Positions 1 through 8,732 of a stretch of DNA of 64,000 nucleotides are shown piece after piece. The notes below the pieces were generated by a model, which was given only the letters and a program-made list of their open reading frames with translations, made no database searches and had not been told where the DNA came from. The stretch comes from Clostridiales bacterium (GTDB lineage: Bacteria; Bacillota; DSM-16504; Desulfitibacterales; JAICDB01), in contig JAICDB010000006.1 of assembly GCA_020063565.1 (NCBI GenBank), positions 124,001 through 188,000 on the forward strand, in the 5' to 3' direction. The translations under genes were made by a program, and so were the position numbers. The stretch's first letter is position 1, and each line of letters begins with the position of its first letter.

Positions 1-1308
1 ATTAAAATACTGTGCCCTTCTTACCTGGTCGGAGGCATCGGTTAAATCCCGGATGTCAAAAACCGTAAATTCACCGGCCGGCGGTATTGTTGTCTGCCCG
101 TTCCAGAGCGCACAGTCCGCACCTTCAACCGCTTCCTTGAGCAATACAGCCAGCTTTTCTTCTACCCTATCCCTGACTAATTCGTAAACCCTTCCCACAG
201 TTGGCCATTTGTCTACATTTTCGAGTTTTGTACTCCAGTCAATTCCGTTTTCCCTGTATGCTTCAAGTACTGCATCATTCAAAACTGCCCTCTCAACATC
301 TGTAAGGGAGGGAAGATAGAGTTGGAAGAATGTCTTCACCTTTTGAAAGTGAACAGCCAGAGGACCGCGGACAGCCATCTCATCATCCGTTTCTTCTTCC
401 GGTTCCGTATCAGGTACCGGCCTGACCTCCAGCGGATTGATTTTACCGCTGCCGCCCGCAGCATTTATCCAGCTTCCTCCCAGCATCTTACACAAACCCA
501 TATATTCTCTCTCGGGGTCAATTATCAGTACCCTTGCACCCAGGGCAAACTCTCTAAGAAGCAGAGTTTTTACCGCAAATGACTTACCTGCACCTGAAGT
601 AGCCAGAATATTCATGTTGGGATTTGTTATCCCGGCTCCTTCCGGCGGATTCCACCTGTCCACGAGGATCAGCCCGCCCTCGGTATCCCGGCCTATAACG
701 GTACCCTTTCCGTGGTTGAGGCCCGAGGACACCCAGGGATACGCAGCTGCAACTGTTTCTGCAGGTACCTCCTTTCCCCCTGCTTCAACTATTCTCTTAT
801 CAACTAATCCGAAAGGACCTGCACTTTTCAATCCCTGCTCTTGAAGATATACAGAAGTCCGTGCCCTGATACCGCTTCCCGCACAGGCTGTCTCTACCTG
901 TCTAGTCTTTTTGTTAAGTTCATCTTCCGTATGTGCCGTAATCATCACCGTAACTGTCATTGTGTAGACGTTCTGCGATTCCTGGTCAATCTTTCTCATC
1001 AGTTCCCTGGCATCTTCTATTGACTGCTTCCACCTGCTTTCTGATAATGCCTGCCCTCCGGCAGCTAAACGTGAAGAAAACTCCTGTATGCTTTTGTTCA
1101 GTGCCTGAAGCATGTCGCCCGGGTCTGCAGGGGTCAAGTGCATGGATACAATTACCCCGGGCATATTGGCTATTTTAGAAAGCCAGGCGTCCTTCACTTT
1201 CGGCGGGTAGTTAACGAATACAAGCACCCTCGCCAGCATATCTCCGAATACAATATACCGAGGTTTAAAACCGAGAGCAGGCGGAGATATCAGGTCTATA
1301 ACTGCCAT
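1..1308 (-). CDS. VirB4/TraC-family conjugation ATPase, ATPase-domain part (runs off left edge)
   Basis: Read from the minus strand: starts MAVIDLISPPALGFKPRYIVFGDMLARV..., Walker A NILATSGAGKSFAVKTLLL, then VLIIDPEREYMGL; truncated by the window edge and not in the ORF track. Confidence 0.85.
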   Translation of the reverse strand, partial: MAVIDLISPPALGFKPRYIVFGDMLARVLVFVNYPPKVKDAWLSKIANMPGVIVSMHLTPADPGDMLQALNKSIQEFSSRLAAGGQALSESRWKQSIEDARELMRKIDQESQNVYTMTVTVMITAHTEDELNKKTRQVETACAGSGIRARTSVYLQEQGLKSAGPFGLVDKRIVEAGGKEVPAETVAAAYPWVSSGLNHGKGTVIGRDTEGGLILVDRWNPPEGAGITNPNMNILATSGAGKSFAVKTLLLREFALGARVLIIDPEREYMGLCKMLGGSWINAAGGSGKINPLEVRPVPDTEPEEETDDEMAVRGPLAVHFQKVKTFFQLYLPSLTDVERAVLNDAVLEAYRENGIDWSTKLENVDKWPTVGRVYELVRDRVEEKLAVLLKEAVEGADCALWNGQTTIPPAGEFTVFDIRDLTDASDQVRRAQYFN

Positions 1309-1944
1309 TTATATCTCCTCCCTTGTAACAGATATTGTCTCTGTATCCTGCACTCTTTCAAAAGCAGCCTGAGCAGAATGAAAGAATGAAAAGAGCATGT
1401 CAAGTGTCTCCCGGTAATTGCAGATATGCGCCTGCAATTCTGCCCTCCCAAGTTCTCCAACAAATTCGGAAGCTTTCTTTAAGAGTTCATCTTCCCTCTT
1501 TTTCTCTCCCACAACAAGAATAAAAAACCTTTTTTCCATGGCCTCTGCCCCGGCAGCTATCCTTTTCACATAGCCGGTATATCCTCTTAAAACACGCTTT
1601 CTCATTTTGTCAGCCTCTTTTTGCTTTTCTTCAAGCTCTTTTATATACTGATCCAGGTCTATCGGCCTTGGGACTGCAATTATCTGCACCTGCCCGGGAA
1701 GGGCCTGAATGGCTTCAAACAACGAAGCTATTCTTCTCTGCTTTTCTCTATCAGAAAGAAGCCTGAATGCCGCAGGCTCCACTTTTACTACAGCTGCGGG
1801 TCTGCCGTCTTTTTGGTATATCACACCCTCAGCAATATCCTGTACCGGCAGCCAGTCCTGAACGGATTCGTTTTTTTGACTCTCCTTTAACTGTTTTTCC
1901 TTTTTCCTTCTCGGTTTAGGAAGTTCTAGTTTAGGAAGCTTCAT
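1309..1944 (-). CDS. VirB4 N-terminal/TraC-like domain protein
   Basis: 211 aa, directly upstream of the ATPase ORF with overlapping TAAATG stop/start; QDIAEGVIYQKDGRPAAVVKVEP... resembles the N-terminal domain of VirB4-like proteins. Confidence 0.65.
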   Translation of the reverse strand: MKLPKLELPKPRRKKEKQLKESQKNESVQDWLPVQDIAEGVIYQKDGRPAAVVKVEPAAFRLLSDREKQRRIASLFEAIQALPGQVQIIAVPRPIDLDQYIKELEEKQKEADKMRKRVLRGYTGYVKRIAAGAEAMEKRFFILVVGEKKREDELLKKASEFVGELGRAELQAHICNYRETLDMLFSFFHSAQAAFERVQDTETISVTREEI

Positions 1945-2261
1945 TACACCAGCCCCTTTCTTTTGTAGTAATATATCTTTCTGCTTTTCTCAAATTTTCT
2001 CCAATCCCTGAGCTGCTGCCAGGCTGAAGTACCTGATACGGTTTTTTTGGTAAGCATGAATGCTATCCCCGGCGGCAGCGCAAAAAAGAAAAACCTTAAG
2101 AATAGCTGCAGCTTAACGGAAAGCGGCAGTATCGACATAATCAGCTGCAGCAGATAACCCAGCACAGCTCCTGCAGCTAAGGCTCCGAGTTCTGGCAGCC
2201 CCATTCCTGGAAAAAACTCCATTCTTGACTTTACTGAACGAGGAACCAGATATTCTTTCAA
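1944..2261 (-). CDS. PrgI/VirB3-like conjugation membrane protein
   Basis: 105 aa, two hydrophobic helices, position directly upstream of VirB4 as in Gram-positive T4SS. Confidence 0.65.
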   Translation of the reverse strand: MKEYLVPRSVKSRMEFFPGMGLPELGALAAGAVLGYLLQLIMSILPLSVKLQLFLRFFFFALPPGIAFMLTKKTVSGTSAWQQLRDWRKFEKSRKIYYYKRKGLV

Positions 2262-2279
2262 TCCTATCAGCCTCCTTGA

Positions 2280-3179
2280 TTATTTTATAAACCTGGATGC
2301 AGCTCTCCACATTGCAACATTACCTGCCTGTCCTGCTGCTCCTCTTATGCCCGAAGAGTAAGCGTAATTCTTAAGAATTCGCGGCGTTTTAAATGCAACC
2401 CATAGTGCACCCAGGCAAAAAAATGGGCGCATAACCATCTGTGATAAAAAACCGGTGGGAAGCGCACCTACAAGGAAAGCAATGCTCATATAAAGAAGCA
2501 GCATCTGTATGGCGTGGGATACGGTAATTACTCCTACTTCCCGCATCCACGTTATGGCCGTTCCTCCTCCGGACATCCAGCCTACTGCCATAAAAGGAGC
2601 CAGTATGGCCGAAAGCGTTATCTCTATGGTACGTATCACCGCCTGCATGAACACCAAAAATATTATTATCGCTATTACAAGAAAGACTACCGGCCAAAAA
2701 ATAACACCAGTAACAAAGCCGGTAGTACCGTACAGCGAACCCGAGGCAACGGAAGAAGCAAGCTCACTCATATTTAGCTGCTCTATATTTACCCCGACTC
2801 CTGTATTTGCAACCCAACCTGCCAGAAGGTTGCTTAAAATAATGCACTGCTTAACAACAAATGGTCCTCCGGCAATAGCTATTACACTTGCCACGGTCCT
2901 TTTTAAAAGCCCTCCCGGATCCGTTACTGCCCCTTCGCTTCTGAGGCTGGCCATCTGCAGTGCTTCCCAGGCCAGCCGGCAGGCCAGTACGGCTCCTGCA
3001 ATCGCCTGAGCACCGGTTATAAAATATTCCACAAACGGAACGGAAAGCATATCATGAAGACGTCCCGTCTCGTAAAAAACTCTTAGAAAATAGTCGCATA
3101 CTGCATAAATAGGTTCGATGAACCCTATCAGAATATCAATTAAAGACTGAACAATTATTTCTTTGATTGTTTCCAGCAA
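2280..3179 (-). CDS. TrbL/VirB6-like polytopic conjugation membrane protein
   Basis: 299 aa, multiple TM segments, position between PrgI-like and VirD4-like genes. Confidence 0.65.
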   Translation of the reverse strand: MLETIKEIIVQSLIDILIGFIEPIYAVCDYFLRVFYETGRLHDMLSVPFVEYFITGAQAIAGAVLACRLAWEALQMASLRSEGAVTDPGGLLKRTVASVIAIAGGPFVVKQCIILSNLLAGWVANTGVGVNIEQLNMSELASSVASGSLYGTTGFVTGVIFWPVVFLVIAIIIFLVFMQAVIRTIEITLSAILAPFMAVGWMSGGGTAITWMREVGVITVSHAIQMLLLYMSIAFLVGALPTGFLSQMVMRPFFCLGALWVAFKTPRILKNYAYSSGIRGAAGQAGNVAMWRAASRFIK

Positions 3180-3193
3180 AAAAATACCCCCTT

Positions 3194-5191
3194 CTAAAAA
3201 AAGCTTTTGGCAGGTTCTTCACTGTCGCCGCTGCCTCCGGAAGTTTCTGACACTTCATTTTGAACGTACACCATCGGTACCCACGTCTTTACCTGCATTT
3301 CTTCCTGCGGTATTTCCCTTTCTTCCACAGGTCCGGGTAGAAACGCCTCTTTTATCCCGGGGAGTTCGGACATGTCCCGTATCGGCAGCTTCGCCGGAAA
3401 CTGTCCCGCCTGCAAAAGAAGCGTATATCCTGTCTTCCAGCGCAGCACCTCATCGGGGGTTAATAGTTCCCTGCTCGTCTCCCCGACCGTCTCGCTCGCA
3501 TATTTTTTCTTCTGTACAGACTTCGTGTGCACGGTGTACCGCCCGGTCTTCTGTGATATTTCTCTTGCAGTATCAACATCTGCCGTTCTCAGGTAAAGCC
3601 ATGTATCACAGTTACCCATAATTATTTCAGCAGTTTTCCTGTCATAGACATGCTCAAGCTGCGCTTTAGCCTGCACAGCAAGTACAAAACGTATATTCCT
3701 GCTCCTGGCTACTGTAAACTTTTCCGCTATATTTGGTATTTTTCCTATGTTTCCAAACTCATCAAGTAAAAACCAAACCGGTACCGGTAGCTTTCCGCCA
3801 TTTTTTCTAGCTGTATTTGAAAGCGCAGCATAGACTTGATTTACAAAAAGTGAAGCTATATGCCTCCTGGCACCTGCTTCGTCCGGCATGAGCAGGAATA
3901 TTGCCGTCTTTTTTCTGCCTGCTTCTGTCGGGTCAAAATCACTCTTTGAAGTTAGCCAGGCAATTGAAGGGTCTGCAAACAACCGCAGGTGTGCTGCAGT
4001 TCCCGTGTAAATACTTGACCTCGTCCTGCTCTCGCTCAAAGCGGCGGTTCCGTATGCCATTCGTGCCGGATGGCTGTGAGGCATGTTTTCCAGCCACCCG
4101 TCCAGGCTTTCACCTCCGCGCATACCCATCTGCGTAAGCATGCGGTACGCCGACGTCATATTTTTTGCACCTTCCGGAGCCTCTATAACAGTCGCAAGAC
4201 ACAGGGCAGCTATCAAGCTTTCTTCCGCCTGGGGCCAGATGGGATCCTGCCCTGCTCCGTATGCCCAGGCAAGGATATTTCCTATTTCCCAGGCTTCTCT
4301 TGAAGCTTCTTCTATGTTTTCTGCCATATAATTACTTGCTATCCGGCTCAGCGGATTCCATCTGCTGCCCCGGGTCGGCTCCAGAAGGTCAAGCAGTACA
4401 ACGTTATATCCTTTTTCTTTCAGCCAGCCGGAAGTATGCTCATATATCTCGCCTTTCGGGTCGGAAATAATCATACTTTCTCCGACATTTCCTATGGTCC
4501 AGACAGAAGGCATGATAACCCGGCGGCTTTTCCCGCTTCCGGTGGCACCGATTATCAGTGTGTGCGGATTAAGCTTACCGGGATCCGTAAGCCATGCAGT
4601 ATTACCCTGTGAGCCAACAACAATTCCTGCTTTTTGAGGTTTTCTGAAGCTCGTTTTGTATAATGTGTTTTTTAGTTCTCCCGTTTTTCTCCACCTGCTT
4701 GAGCCGTAGGTATTTCTTTTTGATGCGTAAACATCCCTTTTATTTGGCCAGCCCGTTCTCCAAAACAGCACTAAAAGCACCGCACACAAAAGCGCAAACG
4801 GCAGCTGTGCCAGCCAGAACCCCGGCGGCCTCTCTGTGAAAAGCTCAATCGTCTTATGCCACCAGATTACCTTCCCGTCCGGTGTAGGAGTATTGAGGTA
4901 TTTAAATAACTCACTCCATGTCATCTCCGGCGTAAGCGGAGGCCAGATTGTCTTTGGAAGCATATATACCGGTACAATTCCCAGGAAATCAAGAAATGCC
5001 AGTACCGGCATAAATAGCAGTATAATTATCCTCGGTATCGTGAGTATTTTTCTTTCCATACACCACCGGATTATTTTCCCGGCAAAAATAAAAGGAAAAA
5101 AGTTTAGTTTTATCATATACTTAAGCACGCAATCACCATCCTTAATGGATATTTGCACTCGACAACCGGGTTTCAAATATAATCGCAGCAT
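3194..5191 (-). CDS. VirD4/TraG-family type IV coupling protein
   Basis: GATGSGKSRRVIMPSVWTIGNVGESMIISDPKGEIYEHT and WFLLDEFGNIGKIPN motifs; the true start may be internal (MIKLNFFPF, ~5116). Confidence 0.9.
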   Translation of the reverse strand: MLRLYLKPGCRVQISIKDGDCVLKYMIKLNFFPFIFAGKIIRWCMERKILTIPRIIILLFMPVLAFLDFLGIVPVYMLPKTIWPPLTPEMTWSELFKYLNTPTPDGKVIWWHKTIELFTERPPGFWLAQLPFALLCAVLLVLFWRTGWPNKRDVYASKRNTYGSSRWRKTGELKNTLYKTSFRKPQKAGIVVGSQGNTAWLTDPGKLNPHTLIIGATGSGKSRRVIMPSVWTIGNVGESMIISDPKGEIYEHTSGWLKEKGYNVVLLDLLEPTRGSRWNPLSRIASNYMAENIEEASREAWEIGNILAWAYGAGQDPIWPQAEESLIAALCLATVIEAPEGAKNMTSAYRMLTQMGMRGGESLDGWLENMPHSHPARMAYGTAALSESRTRSSIYTGTAAHLRLFADPSIAWLTSKSDFDPTEAGRKKTAIFLLMPDEAGARRHIASLFVNQVYAALSNTARKNGGKLPVPVWFLLDEFGNIGKIPNIAEKFTVARSRNIRFVLAVQAKAQLEHVYDRKTAEIIMGNCDTWLYLRTADVDTAREISQKTGRYTVHTKSVQKKKYASETVGETSRELLTPDEVLRWKTGYTLLLQAGQFPAKLPIRDMSELPGIKEAFLPGPVEEREIPQEEMQVKTWVPMVYVQNEVSETSGGSGDSEEPAKSFF

Positions 5192-5217
5192 TCAATTCGC
5201 ATCATACTCATAACCTT

Positions 5218-5676
5218 TTAAAAAGAATTGAAAAGACTCTCCTGTTCGTAGATTTCACGTTTTATCGGTTCATGCGTAGCCATGCGAACCTCCTCAAGGA
5301 TAATGTCCCGGCCGCCACCTAACGGACCTCTGACCAACCATAATGTTCTTACTTTATGAGGCGGATTGTCTTCTTGATTAGGTGTCAGGTGGTAAAACAC
5401 ATAGTAAATACCATATTTTTTGAATTGAGGTTGCTCCGGAACAGTGAATAATAATGCTTTGCAGGCACTTTCTGTAAGTACATAACCGCAATATTGAAGG
5501 CTATAACCTTCGTCCATTTCAAATGAACGATGCTTTCGACCATCACCCATGTACGTTATGCGGTCACCCGGTTTAAGGATAACTGGACCAAACTGTAATG
5601 GAGTTTTAATTACCATTTCTCCTTGAAGCTGGCAATACTCAGCATCATGTTGCCAAAAACGTCTCATGCGTTTCAA
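5218..5676 (-). CDS. hypothetical protein
   Basis: 152-aa ORF in the conjugation operon; no family recognised. Confidence 0.5.
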   Translation of the reverse strand: MKRMRRFWQHDAEYCQLQGEMVIKTPLQFGPVILKPGDRITYMGDGRKHRSFEMDEGYSLQYCGYVLTESACKALLFTVPEQPQFKKYGIYYVFYHLTPNQEDNPPHKVRTLWLVRGPLGGGRDIILEEVRMATHEPIKREIYEQESLFNSF

Positions 5677-5944
5677 ACCTCCTCACATCTCCTGCGGGTC
5701 TGCTCCCTTCTTCCGGTCTGATAATCATGTTTGCCGGCCTGATCTGTTCATGCAATGACATATCTTCTGATGTTGAAATAAAACAAACTAATTGTGAAAG
5801 TTTATAAAACTTAATATCAATACCATCAAAAGCCAAACTGTCAGGTTTAACCCGCATCATAAAACCTAAAGTCTGCACCAATATATTAGGCATTCCGATT
5901 TCATCAATCTCGGCCAAAAGCTTATCAATCCTGGCAGTTTTCAT
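5645..5944 (-). CDS. hypothetical protein
   Basis: ORF from MKTARIDKLLAEID..., preceded by AAAGGATG RBS; the longer track ORF (to 6052) runs antisense-frame into the zinc-ribbon microprotein. Confidence 0.5.
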   Translation of the reverse strand: MKTARIDKLLAEIDEIGMPNILVQTLGFMMRVKPDSLAFDGIDIKFYKLSQLVCFISTSEDMSLHEQIRPANMIIRPEEGSRPAGDVRRFETHETFLAT

Positions 5945-6014
5945 TGAATGCCACATCCTTTCAAAAAAATATTGAACTCCACATAAAACAAATTTAAAAT
6001 CATACCCCTGTGAA

Positions 6015-6107
6015 CTAATTATCATTTTTGTGTCCGCACACCGGGCAGACATCCTCAGGCCAGCTGCAATCCTTAAATCCGCAGTTACTACAGTAAAAGC
6101 AGCTCAC
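6015..6107 (-). CDS. 30-aa zinc-ribbon microprotein VSCFYCSNCGFKDCSWPEDVCPVCGHKNDN
   Basis: GTG start with GGAGGGTGG RBS; six Cys in CxxC pairs; near-identical paralogue of the same length at 23207-23299. Confidence 0.7.
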   Translation of the reverse strand: MSCFYCSNCGFKDCSWPEDVCPVCGHKNDN

Positions 6108-6152
6108 TTTCTACCACCCTCCTTCGTTTAAATCAGGCAAATTTTAAAAAAA

Positions 6153-6415
6153 TTTTTGTTTTCGGCCCACCCACGAATTTTGGTTGGAGGCGGAGAAAAT
6201 CAAGGGATGGCGGGAAGGATACCGGACCGGAGCTCAGCGGAGGGAGGATATGTTCACGCCAGCGCAAGCCTTTAGCCCCTTGATTTTCGGAGCCGGAAGC
6301 CTATACTTTTGATCGCCGAAAATTGTTTTTTATGGCCTGGGAATGGCGTTGGAACTGCAGGGAACCGGAAGCTCCTGACCGATTGGAGGGAGGTAGCCAT
6401 GAGCAGGGCTTCCTT
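6153..6415 (+). ncRNA. candidate structured RNA, copy A
   Basis: Strongly similar to 23352-23619; shared stem AAAATCAAGGG...CCCTTGATTTT, hairpin TTTCGG-AG-CCGGAA and GGAGGGAGGTAGCC...GGCTTCC 3' hairpin; no ORF. Confidence 0.7.
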
Positions 6416-6442
6416 AACCAAAACTTTTGACTCCAAAGAAAT

Positions 6443-6502
6443 ACCAGGCACTATACCTGCTTACCCAAAAGAAGTACATTCATAAGCAGGTATTGTGCGG
6501 CA
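6443..6502. repeat. long imperfect hairpin GCACTATACCTGCTTA...TAAGCAGGTATTGTGC
   Basis: 16-bp arms with one mismatch; loop resembles the loop of the dispersed GAAGTAT hairpin family. Confidence 0.6.
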
Positions 6503-6535
6503 AAGAATAAAGACCACAAAAGAACACAAAAAAAG

Positions 6536-6594
6536 AAGAAGTATGATGCCTGACTCCTAAAAAGGAATACATACCAGGCATGATACTTCTTTCT
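6536..6594. terminator. bidirectional hairpin, dispersed family copy A
   Basis: GAAGTATGATGCCTG...CAGGCATGATACTTC just beyond the relaxase stop; same arms at 23683-23741 and 24956-25008. Confidence 0.65.
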
Positions 6595-6616
6595 TTGTGG
6601 TATGTCTATGCAGCAA

Positions 6617-7807
6617 TTAGAGTCGTTCTTCCTCTATGCCCATATCCCGCTTTCTGCGGATTTCTTCCTGACGTCTTGCCTTTTCTTCCGCTCTCATGCT
6701 TGCAAGCTCTGCCTGCGCTTCGGCTCGCAGACGTTCTTTTTCAATTACTCGAAAGGCGGCCCTGTACGTACTGCGCGGTATTTTTTCCTTATCTGCACCG
6801 GCTATGAATTTTGTGTTTTGTTGTTGTATCCCTGCAGCTTCACGTAAAAGGATGTTTGCAACTCTATCCCTCACGTCATCGTATGCCTTCTGCCATGCTT
6901 CGTCGCCTCTCTCTTTTGAATACGTATATATCCTGGCCATCTTTCTGACATTGTCCTCCATCTCTTTTAAAGGCTTTTCCATCTGCTTTTTCTGAAGCAC
7001 AAAATCCGCAATCCTTCTTACTTCTTCTTTCACTTCCTGCGGCATATATTTTAATGCAACCCTGCCCCTGCCCGGCATTTTCTCTGCCAGATAAGTCAGC
7101 TTTTTATGGAGCTCATCCAGGTCATCTTTATAAAACCTGGGCGGAAAACTTTCACCTATTGGATCTTCTGCCTGCATCTCAAGCTCCATCCTTTTCTCCA
7201 GTTTACCTATATCTTGTACCGCTTCTTTTACAGTGTCCAGCATTGCGTTTCTTGCAGCCGTTTTCTGTATCGCCAGTTCCCTCCTGTATTCCCCGAGAAC
7301 CTCCTGCGCAATTCCCCTGCGGAATTCCTTCATCTCCTTTGCACTGAGATTTCCCCTGCGTCTTACTCCTTCGGGCCACACAAGGACGTGCGCATGCGGG
7401 TGGCCGGGTTCCCTGTGAAAGGCCGCCAGCCACTTCAGTTTATCTTCTTCAATACCAACGGCGCGGGAAAATCGGGACATACACCTGCGCGTAAGGTCCT
7501 CCCAATCCTTTCTTTCCGTATATCCCATCAGTTTTGCGTCATCTTCCCTCAGGCTAATTATCAGCCGCCAGGAAACTCTGTTATCTTTTTCCCTGGCAAG
7601 TTTTATTCCTTCCTTTAAAGAAGGCAACCTGTCCGGTTCAGGACCGAACAGGCCGGTAGAACGCGGGCGGTCGCCCATGTAACCAATATGCTGAATATCC
7701 TTTTCTGCACGTGAAGCAATATATCTCACATGACCTCCGTCTTTTGCGTTGTAATTTATATTAAATTTGACTTTTGTAAAGATAGTTGATTTATGGTTTA
7801 GCTTCAT
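6617..7807 (-). CDS. MobP-like conjugative relaxase
   Basis: 396 aa; GGHVRYIASR N-terminal region and HREPGHPHAHVLVW three-histidine motif. Confidence 0.85.
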   Translation of the reverse strand: MKLNHKSTIFTKVKFNINYNAKDGGHVRYIASRAEKDIQHIGYMGDRPRSTGLFGPEPDRLPSLKEGIKLAREKDNRVSWRLIISLREDDAKLMGYTERKDWEDLTRRCMSRFSRAVGIEEDKLKWLAAFHREPGHPHAHVLVWPEGVRRRGNLSAKEMKEFRRGIAQEVLGEYRRELAIQKTAARNAMLDTVKEAVQDIGKLEKRMELEMQAEDPIGESFPPRFYKDDLDELHKKLTYLAEKMPGRGRVALKYMPQEVKEEVRRIADFVLQKKQMEKPLKEMEDNVRKMARIYTYSKERGDEAWQKAYDDVRDRVANILLREAAGIQQQNTKFIAGADKEKIPRSTYRAAFRVIEKERLRAEAQAELASMRAEEKARRQEEIRRKRDMGIEEERL

Positions 7808-7864
7808 CCTTTACCCTCTCTCCTTACAAATGTAAAACTGATATCTACAAGCAGAACAAACCAC

Positions 7865-8257
7865 TTATTCCTCCTTCCTTTCTTCCATTGTCCCGCGCTT
7901 CAGGTTTTCTTTTGCCCGGGTAACAGCCTGCGCCCATATTTCGGGGGTAGTATCTGCACCATACTCTTTTTTCAAAATGCTTCTTACAAGCCAGGCACTA
8001 GTTCCTGCTGCTATTCCTGCGTGCACGCATAGACCTGCCAAACGTTCTACGTGTCTGTCTACGATTTTTCGCAGTGCGTTTTCTAGCGCGGGGAGGCTTT
8101 CGCGCGTACATTCCCGCTGGTAGTGTTTCTCAACAATTTCTCTCACCTTTTCTGATACCGATATCCCTTCTGCCTCCGCCTCAGCTTTTAGCCTGGACGA
8201 TATTTTTTTTCCAAATCTCACTCCAATCATTTCTCCCAATCTCTTTTCCATTTCCAT
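7865..8257 (-). CDS. ribbon-helix-helix relaxosome accessory protein
   Basis: N-terminal IGVRFGKKISSRLKAEAEAEGISVSEKVREIVEKH RHH-like pattern, upstream of the relaxase. Confidence 0.6.
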   Translation of the reverse strand: MEMEKRLGEMIGVRFGKKISSRLKAEAEAEGISVSEKVREIVEKHYQRECTRESLPALENALRKIVDRHVERLAGLCVHAGIAAGTSAWLVRSILKKEYGADTTPEIWAQAVTRAKENLKRGTMEERKEE

Positions 8258-8275
8258 AAATCACCACCTTTAGAA

Positions 8276-8369
8276 GTTAACGGAACTAGTAGAATGTTTA
8301 CATTTTGTTAACAGAAAAAAGACCGTAGGCGCCGGCTTTGCCGGCGCTCTGTTAACACGGTGTTAACCG
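8276..8369. promoter_or_regulatory. candidate oriT / relaxosome site
   Basis: Nested inverted repeats TGTTAACAGA...GGCGCCGGC-TT-GCCGGCGC...TCTGTTAACA plus flanking GTTAACGG and CGGTGTTAACCG, in the gap between RHH protein and VirB2-like pilin. Confidence 0.5.
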
Positions 8370-8399
8370 TCTTATCCTGCATTAAAGAGTATACATCTC

Positions 8400-8648
8400 C
8401 TACTTGAAGAAGTTCAGGACAGTAGAAACTATGGCTCCTGCAAGTATTGTAGTTACTCCATACACAAGAGTACTTCTAAGTGCCTTCGCGTGCCTGGCTG
8501 CATCATGTTCATCCTGAGCACTGGAACGCATAAGCGCGTGCCATGCTGCTGTAAGAGCAACAGCGGGAACAGCAACAGCCGTAATCCAGGTTAAAGCTGT
8601 CTGGAAAAAAGAAATAATGTCAGATACAAATGCCGGCATATATAACAC
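8400..8648 (-). CDS. VirB2/TrbC-like conjugative pilin
   Basis: 82 aa, two hydrophobic helices, in conjugation cluster. Confidence 0.55.
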   Translation of the reverse strand: MLYMPAFVSDIISFFQTALTWITAVAVPAVALTAAWHALMRSSAQDEHDAARHAKALRSTLVYGVTTILAGAIVSTVLNFFK

Positions 8649-8732
8649 CTCCTTTCAAGGATATTGAAAATAAAAAACAGCAGAACCGTGTCTGCCGTTT
8701 ATAACTAACAATAACTATTTTGTAACCCTCAT

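Noticed and set aside
437-844. Plus-strand ORF 135 aa
   Set aside because: Antisense to the clearly conserved VirB4 ATPase reading frame; spurious.
2509-3009. Plus-strand ORF 166 aa
   Set aside because: Mirror frame of the TrbL-like gene; composition artefact.
6153-6415. Group II intron or retron interpretation of the structured RNA
   Set aside because: No reverse transcriptase ORF nearby and no recognisable domain V.
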